DNA of 64,000 nucleotides from Bosea sp. F3-2 (GTDB lineage Bacteria > Pseudomonadota > Alphaproteobacteria > Rhizobiales > Beijerinckiaceae), in assembly GCF_008253865.1 (NCBI RefSeq), contig NZ_CP042331.1:1922001-1986000 (forward strand), written 5' to 3'. Shown here piece after piece: positions 44,602 through 53,639 of this stretch; position 1 is the first letter of the stretch; every line of letters starts with the position of its first letter. Both the position numbers and the translations under genes were made by a program. Under the pieces are notes generated by a model. It was not told the DNA's origin. It saw nothing but the letters and a program-made list of their open reading frames with translations, and ran no database searches.

Positions 44602-46205
44602 GCGTCCGTCCCTGGCTGCGAGAGATCGACCTCGCGGATCGCTTCCTTCGCCATCGCCAACAGCGCGGGAGAGACCGATACGGCCCGGACGCCGGCCCGC
44701 AGCAATGCGGCGATGGCGCGCGGATCGCCTCCCGCATCGCCGCAGAGACTGACTTCTCGACCAAGCTCGGCGCCATGGCGCGCGACATGGGCTATCATGG
44801 CGAGCACGCCGGGATGCAGGACGTCGGCATAGGCCGCGACCTCCGATCCATCGCGCGCGGCGGCGGTCGCGTATTGCGTCAGATCGTTGGAGCCAATCGA
44901 GAAAAAGGCGGCGTCGAAGCTCGCGACCGCCATGGCGGCGGCCGGAACCTCGACCATGATACCGAGCGCAGGCGCTGCATGCGGCAATCCTTCCGCCGCG
45001 AGTTCCGCCAGAACGCTGTCCAGCAGCACTCTCGTTTGTTCCAGTTCCTGCGCTGCGGTGACCATAGGCAGCATGACCTTGAGCGGGCCCAGGCTCGCCG
45101 CCCGGGCCAACGCCCGCAATTGGACGCGGAAGACGTCGGGATGGCGCAGGGACAGCCTGATGCCACGCAGGCCAAGAAAGGGATTGGTCTCGCCATCGAT
45201 CGTGTAGCCGGCGATGGGCTTGTCTCCGCCGGCATCGAGCGTGCGGATCGTCACCGGCCGACCGCCAGCCCAGTGCAGTAACGCGGCATAGGCCTCGAAC
45301 TGGCGCGCCTCATCCTGCAAGGCCTGCTCGACGAGGAACTCCGTGCGGGTCAGGCCGATGCCGTCGCAGGCCTCTGCCGGGAAGCCGGCGACATCGGCCA
45401 TCCCCGCGACATTGACCATCACGGCGATCGGGGTCCCGTCGCGGGTCAGCGCAGGCTCGCGCTTGCGGGTTTCCGCCTTGCTCCGCACGTGGCCGAGCTC
45501 GTCTGCCCGCCGTCGCGCCTCGTCGATGCTCGCGCGCGACGGGCCGGTCAGGACGAGGCCTGCCATGCCATCGACGACGACCGTGCCGGAGACCGCCTCC
45601 CAGTCTGAGCCGATGCCGACCACCATCGGCACGCCACGCCCGCGCGCCAGCATGGCGACATGGCTGGTCGGACTGCCGGCCCCGAGCACGATGCCGCCGC
45701 CTTGCGACCAATCGATGCCAAGGAAGGCGGAGGGCGGCAGATCCTGCGCCAGGATGACGGCGCCGGGCGGCGCATTCGTCAGTTCGGGCAAGCCGAAAAG
45801 CTGGCGCAGAACCCGGTCCCGGATATCAGACAAATCTGTGGCGCGGGCGCGGAAATAGGCGTCGTCGGACGCCTCATATCCCGCGATCTCCTCCGCCAGC
45901 GCCTGTCGCCAGGCCGCGTCAGCCGGCACGCCGCGCTCGATTGCTGCATAGGCGCCCTCGGTCAAGGCGTCGTCTTCGAGCAGCGCCACCTGAAAGCCCA
46001 CGATATCGGCAGCCTCGCCGTGAAGACTGGCCGCCAAGGCCGTGACGGCCTGGAGGGAAGCGGCAACGGCGTCCGCCAGAGCCTGTCGCTCACTTGCGAC
46101 CGGGCCCTTCACGCGCCGCATCTCGCCGACTGCGCGAAATGCCACCGCCGGGCCGAAGGCGAGCCCGGTCGATGCGGCGAGGCCGGAAAGGCGGCGTTCC
46201 ATCAC
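44598..46205 (-). CDS. ptsI: Phosphoenolpyruvate-protein phosphotransferase (PTS enzyme I)
   Basis: A 535-residue EI protein, slightly shorter than the usual ~570. The phospho-His is His182 in GAGSPTSHVAMLARGRGVPM. The PEP-binding barrel shows GIGLTRTEFLVEQALQDE, GLRGIRLSLRHPDVF and FFSIGSNDLTQYATAAARDG, with the catalytic Cys in VSLCGDAGGDP. It takes phosphate from PEP and passes it to HPr, then to DhaM. Being within the dha operon, it is probably dedicated to DHA phosphorylation. Confidence 0.94.
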   Translation of the reverse strand: MMERRLSGLAASTGLAFGPAVAFRAVGEMRRVKGPVASERQALADAVAASLQAVTALAASLHGEAADIVGFQVALLEDDALTEGAYAAIERGVPADAAWRQALAEEIAGYEASDDAYFRARATDLSDIRDRVLRQLFGLPELTNAPPGAVILAQDLPPSAFLGIDWSQGGGIVLGAGSPTSHVAMLARGRGVPMVVGIGSDWEAVSGTVVVDGMAGLVLTGPSRASIDEARRRADELGHVRSKAETRKREPALTRDGTPIAVMVNVAGMADVAGFPAEACDGIGLTRTEFLVEQALQDEARQFEAYAALLHWAGGRPVTIRTLDAGGDKPIAGYTIDGETNPFLGLRGIRLSLRHPDVFRVQLRALARAASLGPLKVMLPMVTAAQELEQTRVLLDSVLAELAAEGLPHAAPALGIMVEVPAAAMAVASFDAAFFSIGSNDLTQYATAAARDGSEVAAYADVLHPGVLAMIAHVARHGAELGREVSLCGDAGGDPRAIAALLRAGVRAVSVSPALLAMAKEAIREVDLSQPGTDA

Positions 46206-46208
46206 GCC

Positions 46209-46487
46209 TCACTCCTCATCGAACTTGCGTGCGACGATATCGACGAGCGCAGCGAGCGCAGCGGAAGCATCTTCGCCGCTGGCCTTGAAATGCAGCACTT
46301 CGCCCTGGGCCGCCTTGACGCGCATGATCTTCACCGGGCTCTTGGCATCGGTCCACGGGCCGGCCGCGCTGGTGGCGACCTCGATACGGGAGCCGAAGCG
46401 CTTGGCGATCTGGGTAAGCTTCACCGAGGGCCGGGCATGAAGCCCGATCTTGTTGGTGAGCAGGGCGCTGGCCGTCACCTCCTGCAT
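46209..46487 (-). CDS. HPr family phosphocarrier protein
   Basis: A 92-residue HPr-like protein from MQEVTASALLTNKIGLHARP, with the phosphorylatable His17 in GLHARPSVK. ADSPVKIM-type serine region reads DAKSPVKIMRVKAAQGEVLH. An alternative start at 46529 would overlap dhaM by four bases and add 14 residues without family match. It links enzyme I to DhaM. Confidence 0.9.
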   Translation of the reverse strand: MQEVTASALLTNKIGLHARPSVKLTQIAKRFGSRIEVATSAAGPWTDAKSPVKIMRVKAAQGEVLHFKASGEDASAALAALVDIVARKFDEE

Positions 46488-46525
46488 CCTTGCATTCCTC
46501 TCGCTACCTTTGGCCGACATGTCAT

Positions 46526-46924
46526 TCATGCCGACATGAGTTCCTCGGCGGTCGCCTGCACGACGGCCAGCGGCGAGCCGCCGGACGCTTCGGTCGCGGC
46601 CATCACGGCGCCTTCCACAATCGGTGCATTACAGATGACGATGCGCTCGCGCCGCTCCTCCGGCATCATTTCCACCGCCATCTCGCTATTGGTCTCGGCC
46701 CCGCCGAGATCGACCAGGATGGCGACGCCGGCTTCCGACCATGCCTTGTCGATCGCCGCCATGATGGCGGCGACATCGGTGCCCAGACCGCCTTCGGCAT
46801 TGCCCCCCGCCGCGGCGAGCGGGACATTGTCGCCGACCATCTGGCGGACCATATCGGCGGCGCCTTCGGCGACCTTGGCCGAGTGCGACACGATGACGAT
46901 GCCGACATTCTTGCTGGCTGGCAT
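46526..46924 (-). CDS. dhaM: DhaM, EIIA-type phosphotransfer subunit of dihydroxyacetone kinase
   Basis: A 132-residue single-domain protein starting MPASKNVGIVIVSHSAKVAE; His14 in IVSHS is the phosphorylation site. GGLGTDVAAIMAAID and VAILVDLGGAETNSEMAVEM complete the EIIA-Man-like fold. Unlike E. coli DhaM, it has no fused HPr and EI domains; these are separate genes downstream. It rephosphorylates the ADP held on DhaL. Confidence 0.93.
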   Translation of the reverse strand: MPASKNVGIVIVSHSAKVAEGAADMVRQMVGDNVPLAAAGGNAEGGLGTDVAAIMAAIDKAWSEAGVAILVDLGGAETNSEMAVEMMPEERRERIVICNAPIVEGAVMAATEASGGSPLAVVQATAEELMSA

Positions 46925-46928
46925 GCTT

Positions 46929-47531
46929 TCAGGCTCCGATGGCGTTGCAGATTGCCGTGGCGAGCAGCGCCGATGAGCGTGCCCCGGGGTCCATATGGCC
47001 GATCGAACGCTCGCCCAGAAACGAGGCGCGTCCACGAATGGCCTTGAGCGGCACCGTCGCCTCGGCCGCGTCCCTGGCGACCGCGGGAAGGCGCTCCGTG
47101 AGGTCGGCGCCGCCTTCAGCGAGTGCGGACTGCAGCGGCGCCAGCACGTCGAGCATGGTCTTCTGGCCGAGATCGGACTTGCCGCGCGCCTTCACAGCCT
47201 CGATCGCCACAGCCAGCGCCCGCGCCACATCCTGAATTGTCGGCTCCGGCGGCAGCTCCTTGCCGAGCGTCATGAACAGCGTGCCGTAGAGCGGTCCGGA
47301 GGCGCCGCCGACTTTCATCACCAGTGTCGTGCCGATTGCCTTCAGGGCGTCGGGCAACGGCTTTGCCGTGATCGTATCCATGTCCGCCAGCACGGCTTCG
47401 AAACCGCGCTTCATGTTCAGGCCGTGGTCACCGTCGCCGATGGCCTGGTCGAGCGCCGTCAATTCATCGGCATGGGCGACGACCGCCGCGGTCATGGCCT
47501 CGATCAGCTTCTTCTTCAACGCGTCGTCCAT
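46929..47531 (-). CDS. dhaL: Dihydroxyacetone kinase subunit DhaL
   Basis: A 200-residue DAK2 protein. The nucleotide/Mg site is ALDQAIGDGDHGLNMKRGFE, with GGASGPLYGTLFMTLGKEL and GRASFLGERSIGHMDPGARS downstream. It carries tightly bound ADP that is turned to ATP by DhaM-P, then phosphorylates DHA on DhaK. It is four bases before dhaM and three after the ABC ATPase gene. Confidence 0.95.
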   Translation of the reverse strand: MDDALKKKLIEAMTAAVVAHADELTALDQAIGDGDHGLNMKRGFEAVLADMDTITAKPLPDALKAIGTTLVMKVGGASGPLYGTLFMTLGKELPPEPTIQDVARALAVAIEAVKARGKSDLGQKTMLDVLAPLQSALAEGGADLTERLPAVARDAAEATVPLKAIRGRASFLGERSIGHMDPGARSSALLATAICNAIGA

Positions 47532-47534
47532 GGC

Positions 47535-48548
47535 TCACCTCACCCGCTGGCCGTCGGCATCGAAGAACAGCGGCTTGAGCAGGCTCACGCTCACCTCGTC
47601 GCTGACATCCAGGCCTTCATCCGGATCGACCAGGCTGACGATCTGCTGCTGGTTCACTGCGATATGCAGGTGGTTCTGATCGCCGAGCCGCTCGATCCAG
47701 TTGACCTTGCCCGTCACCGCACCGTTCCTGGCCTTGGCGATGGCGAGATGTTCGGTGCGCACGCCAATCGTGGTCGTGTTGGCCGGCGCCTCTAGATCGG
47801 GGAAGAGCGCGCGCGGCAGCAGGTTGATGCCGGGGCTGCCGAGGCGGGTGGCGACATAGATGTCGGTCGGGTCCTCATAGATGCTGCGCGGCGTGCCGAT
47901 CTGCACGAGGCGGCCCTGGTTGATCACGCCGATGCGCGAGGCCAGTGTCATCGCTTCGGTCTGGTCATGTGTCACGTAGAGGATGGTCGCGCCGAGATCC
48001 TGCTGGATATGCTTCAGCTCGATACGCAATTCCGAGCGCAGCTTGGCATCGAGCGAGGAGAGCGGCTCGTCCATCAGATAGATCGACGGGCTGCGCACCA
48101 ATGCGCGGCCGATCGCAACGCGCTGCATCTGGCCGCCGGAGAGCTGCGTCGCGCGGTTCTGCAGCTTGTCCTCGATCTTGAGGAGCTTTGCCACATGGCC
48201 GACCGCGCGCCGGATCTCGTCCTCGGGCGTGCGCCTTGTGGGCGAACGCAAGGGGAAGGCGAGATTGTCGAAGACGCTCAAATGCGGATAGAGCGAATAT
48301 TGCTGGAACACGAAGGTCACGTCGCGCGCGGCCGGCGGCAGCGCCGTGACATCGACGCCGCCGATGAAGATCCGGCCGTCATCCGGGGTTTCCAGCCCGG
48401 CAATGAGGCGCAAGGCTGTCGTCTTGCCCGCGCCCGTCGGCCCCAGCAGCACGACGAACTCGCCATCGGCGATGGTAAGCGACAGTGCGCTCGCGGCCTT
48501 CACCGCGCCGAACCGCTTCGAGACCTGGGTCAGCGTGACCTCAGCCAT
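47535..48548 (-). CDS. ABC transporter ATP-binding protein, second copy (GlpT-like)
   Basis: A 337-residue sugar/polyol importer ATPase starting MAEVTLTQVSKRFG. Walker A is LLGPTGAGKTT, signature LSGGQMQRVAIGR, Walker B YLMDEPLSSLDAK and switch YVTHDQTEAM; the C-terminus has TOBE-like domains. It overlaps the other ATPase gene by eight bases. Two unlike ATPases side by side, with two permeases and a binding protein, recall the glycerol GlpSTPQV importer, where the pair forms a heterodimer. Confidence 0.9.
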   Translation of the reverse strand: MAEVTLTQVSKRFGAVKAASALSLTIADGEFVVLLGPTGAGKTTALRLIAGLETPDDGRIFIGGVDVTALPPAARDVTFVFQQYSLYPHLSVFDNLAFPLRSPTRRTPEDEIRRAVGHVAKLLKIEDKLQNRATQLSGGQMQRVAIGRALVRSPSIYLMDEPLSSLDAKLRSELRIELKHIQQDLGATILYVTHDQTEAMTLASRIGVINQGRLVQIGTPRSIYEDPTDIYVATRLGSPGINLLPRALFPDLEAPANTTTIGVRTEHLAIAKARNGAVTGKVNWIERLGDQNHLHIAVNQQQIVSLVDPDEGLDVSDEVSVSLLKPLFFDADGQRVR

Positions 48549-49662
48549 GGTTGCGCCTCGTCGTGCTGGCGTCATGCAAAGCGGAGCGGATCGCCTTTCC
48601 CGTCGCCGCATCGAACAGCGACAGCCGCTCCGGCCTGAACGAGAGACTGACGCGGTCGCCGGCGGCCACCGGCATATGGGCGGGCAAGCGCGCCTTGAGC
48701 TTGCCGTGCGGGGTGGTGACCGTCACGATCTGGGTTGTGCCGAGATATTCGGTGCCGAAGATCTCGCCCGGAAGGGCGCTGCCCTGCCGGCCCGGATCGC
48801 CGATGACGATCTGCTCGGGCCGCACACCCAGCGCCAGCGGCCCGGGCGCATGGTTCTCGCGCAGTTCCGGCAGGGTCACGGAGGCGGCATCAATGCTGAC
48901 CGAGGTCGAGCCCGCAATGGTTGCGCCGTCAAAACGGATGAAGTTCATCGAGGGCGAGCCTATGAAATCCCCGACGAACATCGAATTCGGGCGGTCATAG
49001 ATCTCTTGCGGCGAGCCGAGCTGCTCGATCACGCCATCATTCATCACCGCGATCTTGTCGGCCATCGACATGGCTTCGAGCTGGTCATGGGTGACATAGA
49101 CCGTCGTCGCTTTCAGTCGGTCGTGCAGCGCGCGCAACTCGCCGCACATCAGATGGCGGAATTCGGCGTCGAGCGCGCCTAACGGCTCGTCCATCATGAA
49201 GGCCTTCGGCTCGCGCACGATGGCGCGGCCGAGCGCGACCCGCTGCCGGTCGCCGCCGGAAAGACCGGATATCGATTTGTCGAGCAGATGCTCGATGCGC
49301 AGCACGCGCGCCGCTTCCTCGACGCGCCGTCTTGTCTCGTCCTTTGGCACGCCCATCGAGACCAGCGGAAAACTGATGTTCTTGCGTACGTTCATGTGCG
49401 GGTAGAGCGCAAAGAGCTGGAACACCATGGCGATGTCGCGTTCGCGCGCCCGCTTGAAGGTGACGTCCTCACCATCGAGCCGGATGCTGCCGGAGGACGG
49501 CAGCTCCAGACCCGCAACCATCCGCAGTGTCGTGGTCTTGCCGCAGCCGGACGGACCCAGCAGGCAGAAGAAATCGCCGTTCTCGACCGTGAAACTGGTA
49601 TCGCGCACCGCCATGAAGGCGCCGAACCGTTTCACCAGATTATCGACCCGGATCTCGGCCAT
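48541..49662 (-). CDS. ABC transporter ATP-binding protein, first copy (GlpS-like)
   Basis: A 373-residue MalK/UgpC-like ATPase. Walker A is LLGPSGCGKTTT, signature LSGGDRQRVALGR, Walker B FMMDEPLGALDAE, switch His VTHDQLEAM. TOBE-type regulatory domains occupy the last 130 residues (SLSFRPERLSLF). It is distinct in sequence from the ATPase that follows, consistent with a heterodimeric motor. Confidence 0.92.
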   Translation of the reverse strand: MAEIRVDNLVKRFGAFMAVRDTSFTVENGDFFCLLGPSGCGKTTTLRMVAGLELPSSGSIRLDGEDVTFKRARERDIAMVFQLFALYPHMNVRKNISFPLVSMGVPKDETRRRVEEAARVLRIEHLLDKSISGLSGGDRQRVALGRAIVREPKAFMMDEPLGALDAEFRHLMCGELRALHDRLKATTVYVTHDQLEAMSMADKIAVMNDGVIEQLGSPQEIYDRPNSMFVGDFIGSPSMNFIRFDGATIAGSTSVSIDAASVTLPELRENHAPGPLALGVRPEQIVIGDPGRQGSALPGEIFGTEYLGTTQIVTVTTPHGKLKARLPAHMPVAAGDRVSLSFRPERLSLFDAATGKAIRSALHDASTTRRNHG

Positions 49663-49665
49663 GGC

Positions 49666-49902
49666 TCACTCCGGGAATTTGGTGACGAAGGTGAACATGA
49701 CGACGCCGATCAGGGTCGTGACGAAGGAATGGCCGTAGAGCGTTAGCGAGAAGGGCTGCAGCAGCATCAGCACGCCGGCCGAGATCAGCAGCGTTGCCAG
49801 TGTCTCCATCGGTCCGCGTCGCAGCGCCTTCGGCCAGCGCGATGCGGCCGCGCCTTGCGGCTCACGGGGATGGCTCGGATGCCGGTTCATTTGCAGGTTC
49901 AT
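49666..49902 (-). CDS. Small membrane protein between ABC permease and ATPase genes
   Basis: A 78-residue protein starting MNLQMNRHPSHPREPQGAAA. A basic N-terminal part (RWPKALRRG) is followed by two hydrophobic helices (LATLLISAGVLMLLQPFSL and FVTTLIGVVMFTFV). Its ATG overlaps the permease stop by four bases and its stop is three bases from the ATPase start, so it is clearly a gene. It may be an accessory subunit, comparable in place to the small DUF2160 protein of glycerol importers, but it is not obviously the same family. Confidence 0.75.
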   Translation of the reverse strand: MNLQMNRHPSHPREPQGAAASRWPKALRRGPMETLATLLISAGVLMLLQPFSLTLYGHSFVTTLIGVVMFTFVTKFPE

Positions 49903-50867
49903 TTGCGCACCGCCCCGAAGGTGATGCCGCGGAGGAGGTGCTTGCGCAGCAGCACGGTGAAAACCAGGATCGGGATCAGGAACAGCGTCGTTCCGGCGGC
50001 CACGGCTGGCCAATCCTGCCCGCCCTCGCCGATGATGATCGGGATGAAGGGCGGCGCGGTTTGCGCCGTGCCTGAGGTGAGCAGCACGGCGAAGGCATAT
50101 TCGTTCCAGGCGAAGATCAGGCAGAAGATTGCGGTCGCGACGATGCCGGTCGTCGCCTGCGGCAGCACGACCTTGCGGAAGGCCTGCAGTCGCGTATAGC
50201 CGTCGATCATCGCCGCTTCCTCGTATTCGCGCGGGATCTCGTCGATGAAGCCCTTGAGCAGCCAGACGGCCAGCGAGACGTTGACCGAAGTGTAGAGCAG
50301 GATCATTCCGAGCCGCGTGTCGGAGAGGCCGAGCTCGCGATACATCAGGAAGATCGGGATCGCGACGGCGATCGGCGGCATCATCCGCGTCGAGAGGATG
50401 AAGAACAGCAGGTCGTCCTTCAGCGGCACCTTGAAGCGCGAGAAGGCATAGGCCGCGCAGGTGCCCAGCCCCACGGAGAGCAGCGTCGAGCCGAAGGCGA
50501 TGATCAGCGAATTGACGAAGCGCGGCACATAATTGGACGGGCCGACGACCACCATGCTGCGCGAGCGCGTGATCTCTTCGCAGGCGGAATTCGCAGGCGG
50601 CAGCGAGGCGAGATAATCCGCCGTCTGGCGCGAGCGCGTGTTGAACAGGTTGCAATAGCCTTCGATCGAAGGCTCGAAATGCAGGAAGGGCACCACCTTG
50701 GGTGGGTAAGAGATTGAATCGGGCGGCGTCTTGATGCTGGTCAGGCCGATCCAGAGCAGCGGCACGATCGCCACCAGCGCGTAGAGAACGACGATGGTGC
50801 CTGCCAGCAGCTTGACGCGTCCGCTCGGCGCGACGACGGAATGGGCCGTGGAGAGAGCGCCGCTCAT
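49899..50867 (-). CDS. Carbohydrate ABC transporter permease (MalG type)
   Basis: A 322-residue permease. The EAA loop is EEAAMIDGYTRLQAFRKVVL and MMPPIAVAIPIFLMYRELGL is typical of MalG/UgpE. A long periplasmic insert follows the first helix (residues 50-110). It pairs with the MalF-type permease upstream, overlapping it by four bases. Confidence 0.93.
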   Translation of the reverse strand: MSGALSTAHSVVAPSGRVKLLAGTIVVLYALVAIVPLLWIGLTSIKTPPDSISYPPKVVPFLHFEPSIEGYCNLFNTRSRQTADYLASLPPANSACEEITRSRSMVVVGPSNYVPRFVNSLIIAFGSTLLSVGLGTCAAYAFSRFKVPLKDDLLFFILSTRMMPPIAVAIPIFLMYRELGLSDTRLGMILLYTSVNVSLAVWLLKGFIDEIPREYEEAAMIDGYTRLQAFRKVVLPQATTGIVATAIFCLIFAWNEYAFAVLLTSGTAQTAPPFIPIIIGEGGQDWPAVAAGTTLFLIPILVFTVLLRKHLLRGITFGAVRK

Positions 50868-51826
50868 CGTGCCTTCACCTTATTCAGCGCCTTCACATAG
50901 ATGTTCGCCAGCCCGAACACGGCGACGAACAGGATGATCGCGAAGGCGGAGGAATAGCCGGTGCGCCAGGCCTCGAAGGCGGCGCGCTTCAGCGTGATCG
51001 AGGCGAGTTCGGTGGTCGAGCCCGGCCCACCCGAGGTCAGCAGGTTGACCATGTCGAACATCTTGAAGTTCTCGATGCCGCGGAAGAGCACGGCCAGCAT
51101 GATGAAGGGCAGGCACATCGGCAGGGTGATCGAGATGAATTGCCGCCAGTTGCTGGCGCGGTCGACCTCGGCTGCCTCGTAGATGTAGTCCGGGATCGAG
51201 CGCAGGCCGGCCAGGCAGATCAGCATCACATAGGGCGTCCACATCCAGGTATCGACGATGATGATCGCCCAGGGGCTCAAGGTGACGTCGCCCAGCATCT
51301 GGAAGGAGGACGGCGCAAGCCCGGAGAAGAACGAGACGACGTAATTGAACAGGCCGATCTGCGGCTGGTACAGGAAGGTCCAGAAATTGCCGACCACGGC
51401 CGGCGACAGCATCATCGGGATCAGGATCAGCGTGGTCCAGAAGCCGTGGCCGCGGAACTTGCGGTCGATCAGGTAGGCCAGTGCGAAGCCGATGACGGTC
51501 TGCAGCAGGATGGTCCAGAACACGAAATGCGCGGTGGCCTGCATGCGCTGCCAGATCTCCGGGTCCGACAGGATCGTCTGGTAGTGGTCGAGCCCGACAT
51601 TGCGCAGCGGTGCATTGGGGCGGTTGGCGCGGTAATTCGTGAAGGAGAGCTGGATCGTCCAGATCAGCGGGAACAGATTGATCGCCAGCAGCAGGATCAT
51701 CGTCGGCGCGATGAAAAGCCAGGCGATGGCCTTGTCCGAAAGGCCCCGGACCCGATGGGCGATCGGGGGATAGGCTGCGCGCATCGCTGTCGCGCTCCTG
51801 ATGCCGGTGATGTCGCTCGCATTCAT
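50864..51826 (-). CDS. Sugar ABC transporter permease (MalF type)
   Basis: A 320-residue permease with six helices; the EAA loop reads EAAEVDRASNWRQFISITLP. LIPMMLSPAVVGNFWTFLYQ and WMWTPYVMLICLAGL are UgpA/MalF-like. The true start could be MRAAYPPIAHRVRG, 15 residues in. Confidence 0.92.
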   Translation of the reverse strand: MNASDITGIRSATAMRAAYPPIAHRVRGLSDKAIAWLFIAPTMILLLAINLFPLIWTIQLSFTNYRANRPNAPLRNVGLDHYQTILSDPEIWQRMQATAHFVFWTILLQTVIGFALAYLIDRKFRGHGFWTTLILIPMMLSPAVVGNFWTFLYQPQIGLFNYVVSFFSGLAPSSFQMLGDVTLSPWAIIIVDTWMWTPYVMLICLAGLRSIPDYIYEAAEVDRASNWRQFISITLPMCLPFIMLAVLFRGIENFKMFDMVNLLTSGGPGSTTELASITLKRAAFEAWRTGYSSAFAIILFVAVFGLANIYVKALNKVKAR

Positions 51827-51919
51827 GACTCAGCACCGTTCAAAGGCAAAGTCGGGGACTGGCTGCGCCCCCTATAGGAAAGGCGCAGCCTTTGGCTCAG
51901 CTCAGAGGGCGTCCCAGCG

Positions 51920-53248
51920 TCAGAACTTGCCGTCTTCCTTGAAGACCTTGGTCCAGTCCTGGATCAGCAGGTCGAGCGCCTGTTTGGCGGTGCCCTTGTC
52001 CGCAACGACATAGTCGTGGATGCGCGCCTGCTCCGCCTGCATCAGCTGCGCGTAGGAAGGCTCGGCCCAGAAATCGACGACCTGGCCCATGGCGACGAGG
52101 AAGTCGGCCGCGAAGGGCGCGGATTTGGCGAAACCTGGATCATTCAGCACGCCCTTGTGGCAGGTATAGCCGCCGAGCTCCCACCACTTCTTCTGCACGT
52201 CGAGCGAGGCGAACCATTTGACGTAGGACAGCGCCTCGGCCTGGTTCGGCGAATAGGCGACGACCGAGAGGCCCTGCCCGCCGAGCTGCGAGCCCTTCTC
52301 CTTCTCAGGCGGATTGACGAAGAAGCCGATCCTGTCGCCGCCGACATTGGGATCCTTGTACAGGCCGGGAAAGAAGGCGAACCAGTTCATCTGCAGGGCC
52401 GCCTGTCCGGATTTGAAAGCGTCCAGACCCTCCTGCATATAGGCGTTGGAATAGCCCGGCGGTGTGCAGCACTTGTACAGAGACTTGTAGAACTCCAAGC
52501 CCTTCACGGCGTCATCGGAGTTGACGAAACCAGCCATGGCGTAGGGCTTCTTCGGGTCCTCATATTTGAAGCCGAAAGGATAGAGCGCGTTGGCGACGCC
52601 CATCGTGATGCCTTCCGAGCCACGCTCGGTGAAGATCGCCGCGCCATAGACCTTCTTGCCGTCGATGTCGCGGCCCTGGAAGAACTCGGCGATCTGCTTC
52701 AGCTCGGTCTGCGACTTCGGCGCGGCGAGCTCGCGGTTGTACTTGGCCTTGAATTCGGCCCGCAGCTCAGGTCTGGAGAACCAGTCCTTGCGGTAGGTCC
52801 AGCCGAGCGCATCCCCCATGGCCGGCAGCGCCCAGTAGTTCGGCGTATTCTTCGGCCATTCGGCATAGCCGGTGACGGTCGCCGGCATGAAGTCGTCGAT
52901 CTTGATCCCTTCCTTGGCGAAGAAATCGTTCAGCTTCACGTAATGTTTGTTCTCGGCGGAGCCGCCGATCCACTGCGAGTCACCGATGATCAGGTCGCAG
53001 AGCTTGCCCTTGGAATTGAGCTCGTTGAGCATCCGGTCGGCGAAGTTGGGCCAGGGCACGAACTCGAACTTCATGCCGATGTTGGTCTTCGCGGTGAAAT
53101 CCTTGGAGAGTTCGACCAGCGCATTGGCTGGGTCCCAGGCCGCCCAGCAGAGGGTGAGCGTCTTGCCCTGGGCCTGAGCGGTCGTCGCACCGAGCGCGGC
53201 GCTCCCGACCATCGTCGCGGCAAGCAGGCATGTCCTGATCGTTTTCAT
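51920..53248 (-). CDS. ABC transporter substrate-binding protein (sugar/polyol type)
   Basis: A 442-residue periplasmic binding protein with signal peptide MKTIRTCLLAATMVGSAALG ending near AQAQG. It belongs to the cluster of large sugar-binding proteins (AAWDPANALVELSKDFTAKT, MLNELNSKGKLCDLIIGDSQ, ALQMNWFAFFPGLYKD). It is the first gene of the leftward operon SBP-permeases-small protein-ATPases-dhaLM-HPr-EI-HTH-dhaK. The linkage makes dihydroxyacetone, glycerol or a related polyol the likely ligand. Confidence 0.92.
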   Translation of the reverse strand: MKTIRTCLLAATMVGSAALGATTAQAQGKTLTLCWAAWDPANALVELSKDFTAKTNIGMKFEFVPWPNFADRMLNELNSKGKLCDLIIGDSQWIGGSAENKHYVKLNDFFAKEGIKIDDFMPATVTGYAEWPKNTPNYWALPAMGDALGWTYRKDWFSRPELRAEFKAKYNRELAAPKSQTELKQIAEFFQGRDIDGKKVYGAAIFTERGSEGITMGVANALYPFGFKYEDPKKPYAMAGFVNSDDAVKGLEFYKSLYKCCTPPGYSNAYMQEGLDAFKSGQAALQMNWFAFFPGLYKDPNVGGDRIGFFVNPPEKEKGSQLGGQGLSVVAYSPNQAEALSYVKWFASLDVQKKWWELGGYTCHKGVLNDPGFAKSAPFAADFLVAMGQVVDFWAEPSYAQLMQAEQARIHDYVVADKGTAKQALDLLIQDWTKVFKEDGKF

Positions 53249-53402
53249 GGCTATCCCTCCCTTGGCATGCCGTCACCAGCCGTCATTGGGGTGACGGGTG
53301 AACCTGCGTGACCGCGAAGGGCACAGCCAGAAGAAGGGGCACGGCCGACGCGGGACGTTTCCTCACGCCGCCCCGGAACTAACCGTCCAAGTTCAGCGAT
53401 TT

Positions 53403-53501
53403 GTTTAGTGAACAGTCAATCGCTAAACATGTCAAGTGACGAAGACGGCCGATAACATACCGCAATGCGGCGTTTTGTGCCGCGATGCACAAGTTTAGTG
53501 A
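53403..53501. promoter_or_regulatory. GTTTAGTGA repeats upstream of the ABC-dha operon
   Basis: GTTTAGTGA (53403-53411) and TCGCTAAAC (53420-53428) form an inverted pair with one mismatch, and another GTTTAGTGA lies at 53493-53501. Spacing and symmetry suggest operator sites of a dimeric regulator, possibly the GntR protein at 54305 or the HTH protein inside the operon. Confidence 0.55.
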
Positions 53502-53639
53502 ATTCCTGAGTATCGTCGGGTTGGGGCAGCGTGGCCCATCATGTGCTTCGTGAAGCGGAAGCAGGCTTGCCCGACAGGTCCACGAAGCGGTCGATCGAGC
53601 GCCAGACGGCACTTAACACGCTGTCGGTCGGGCTGGCAG

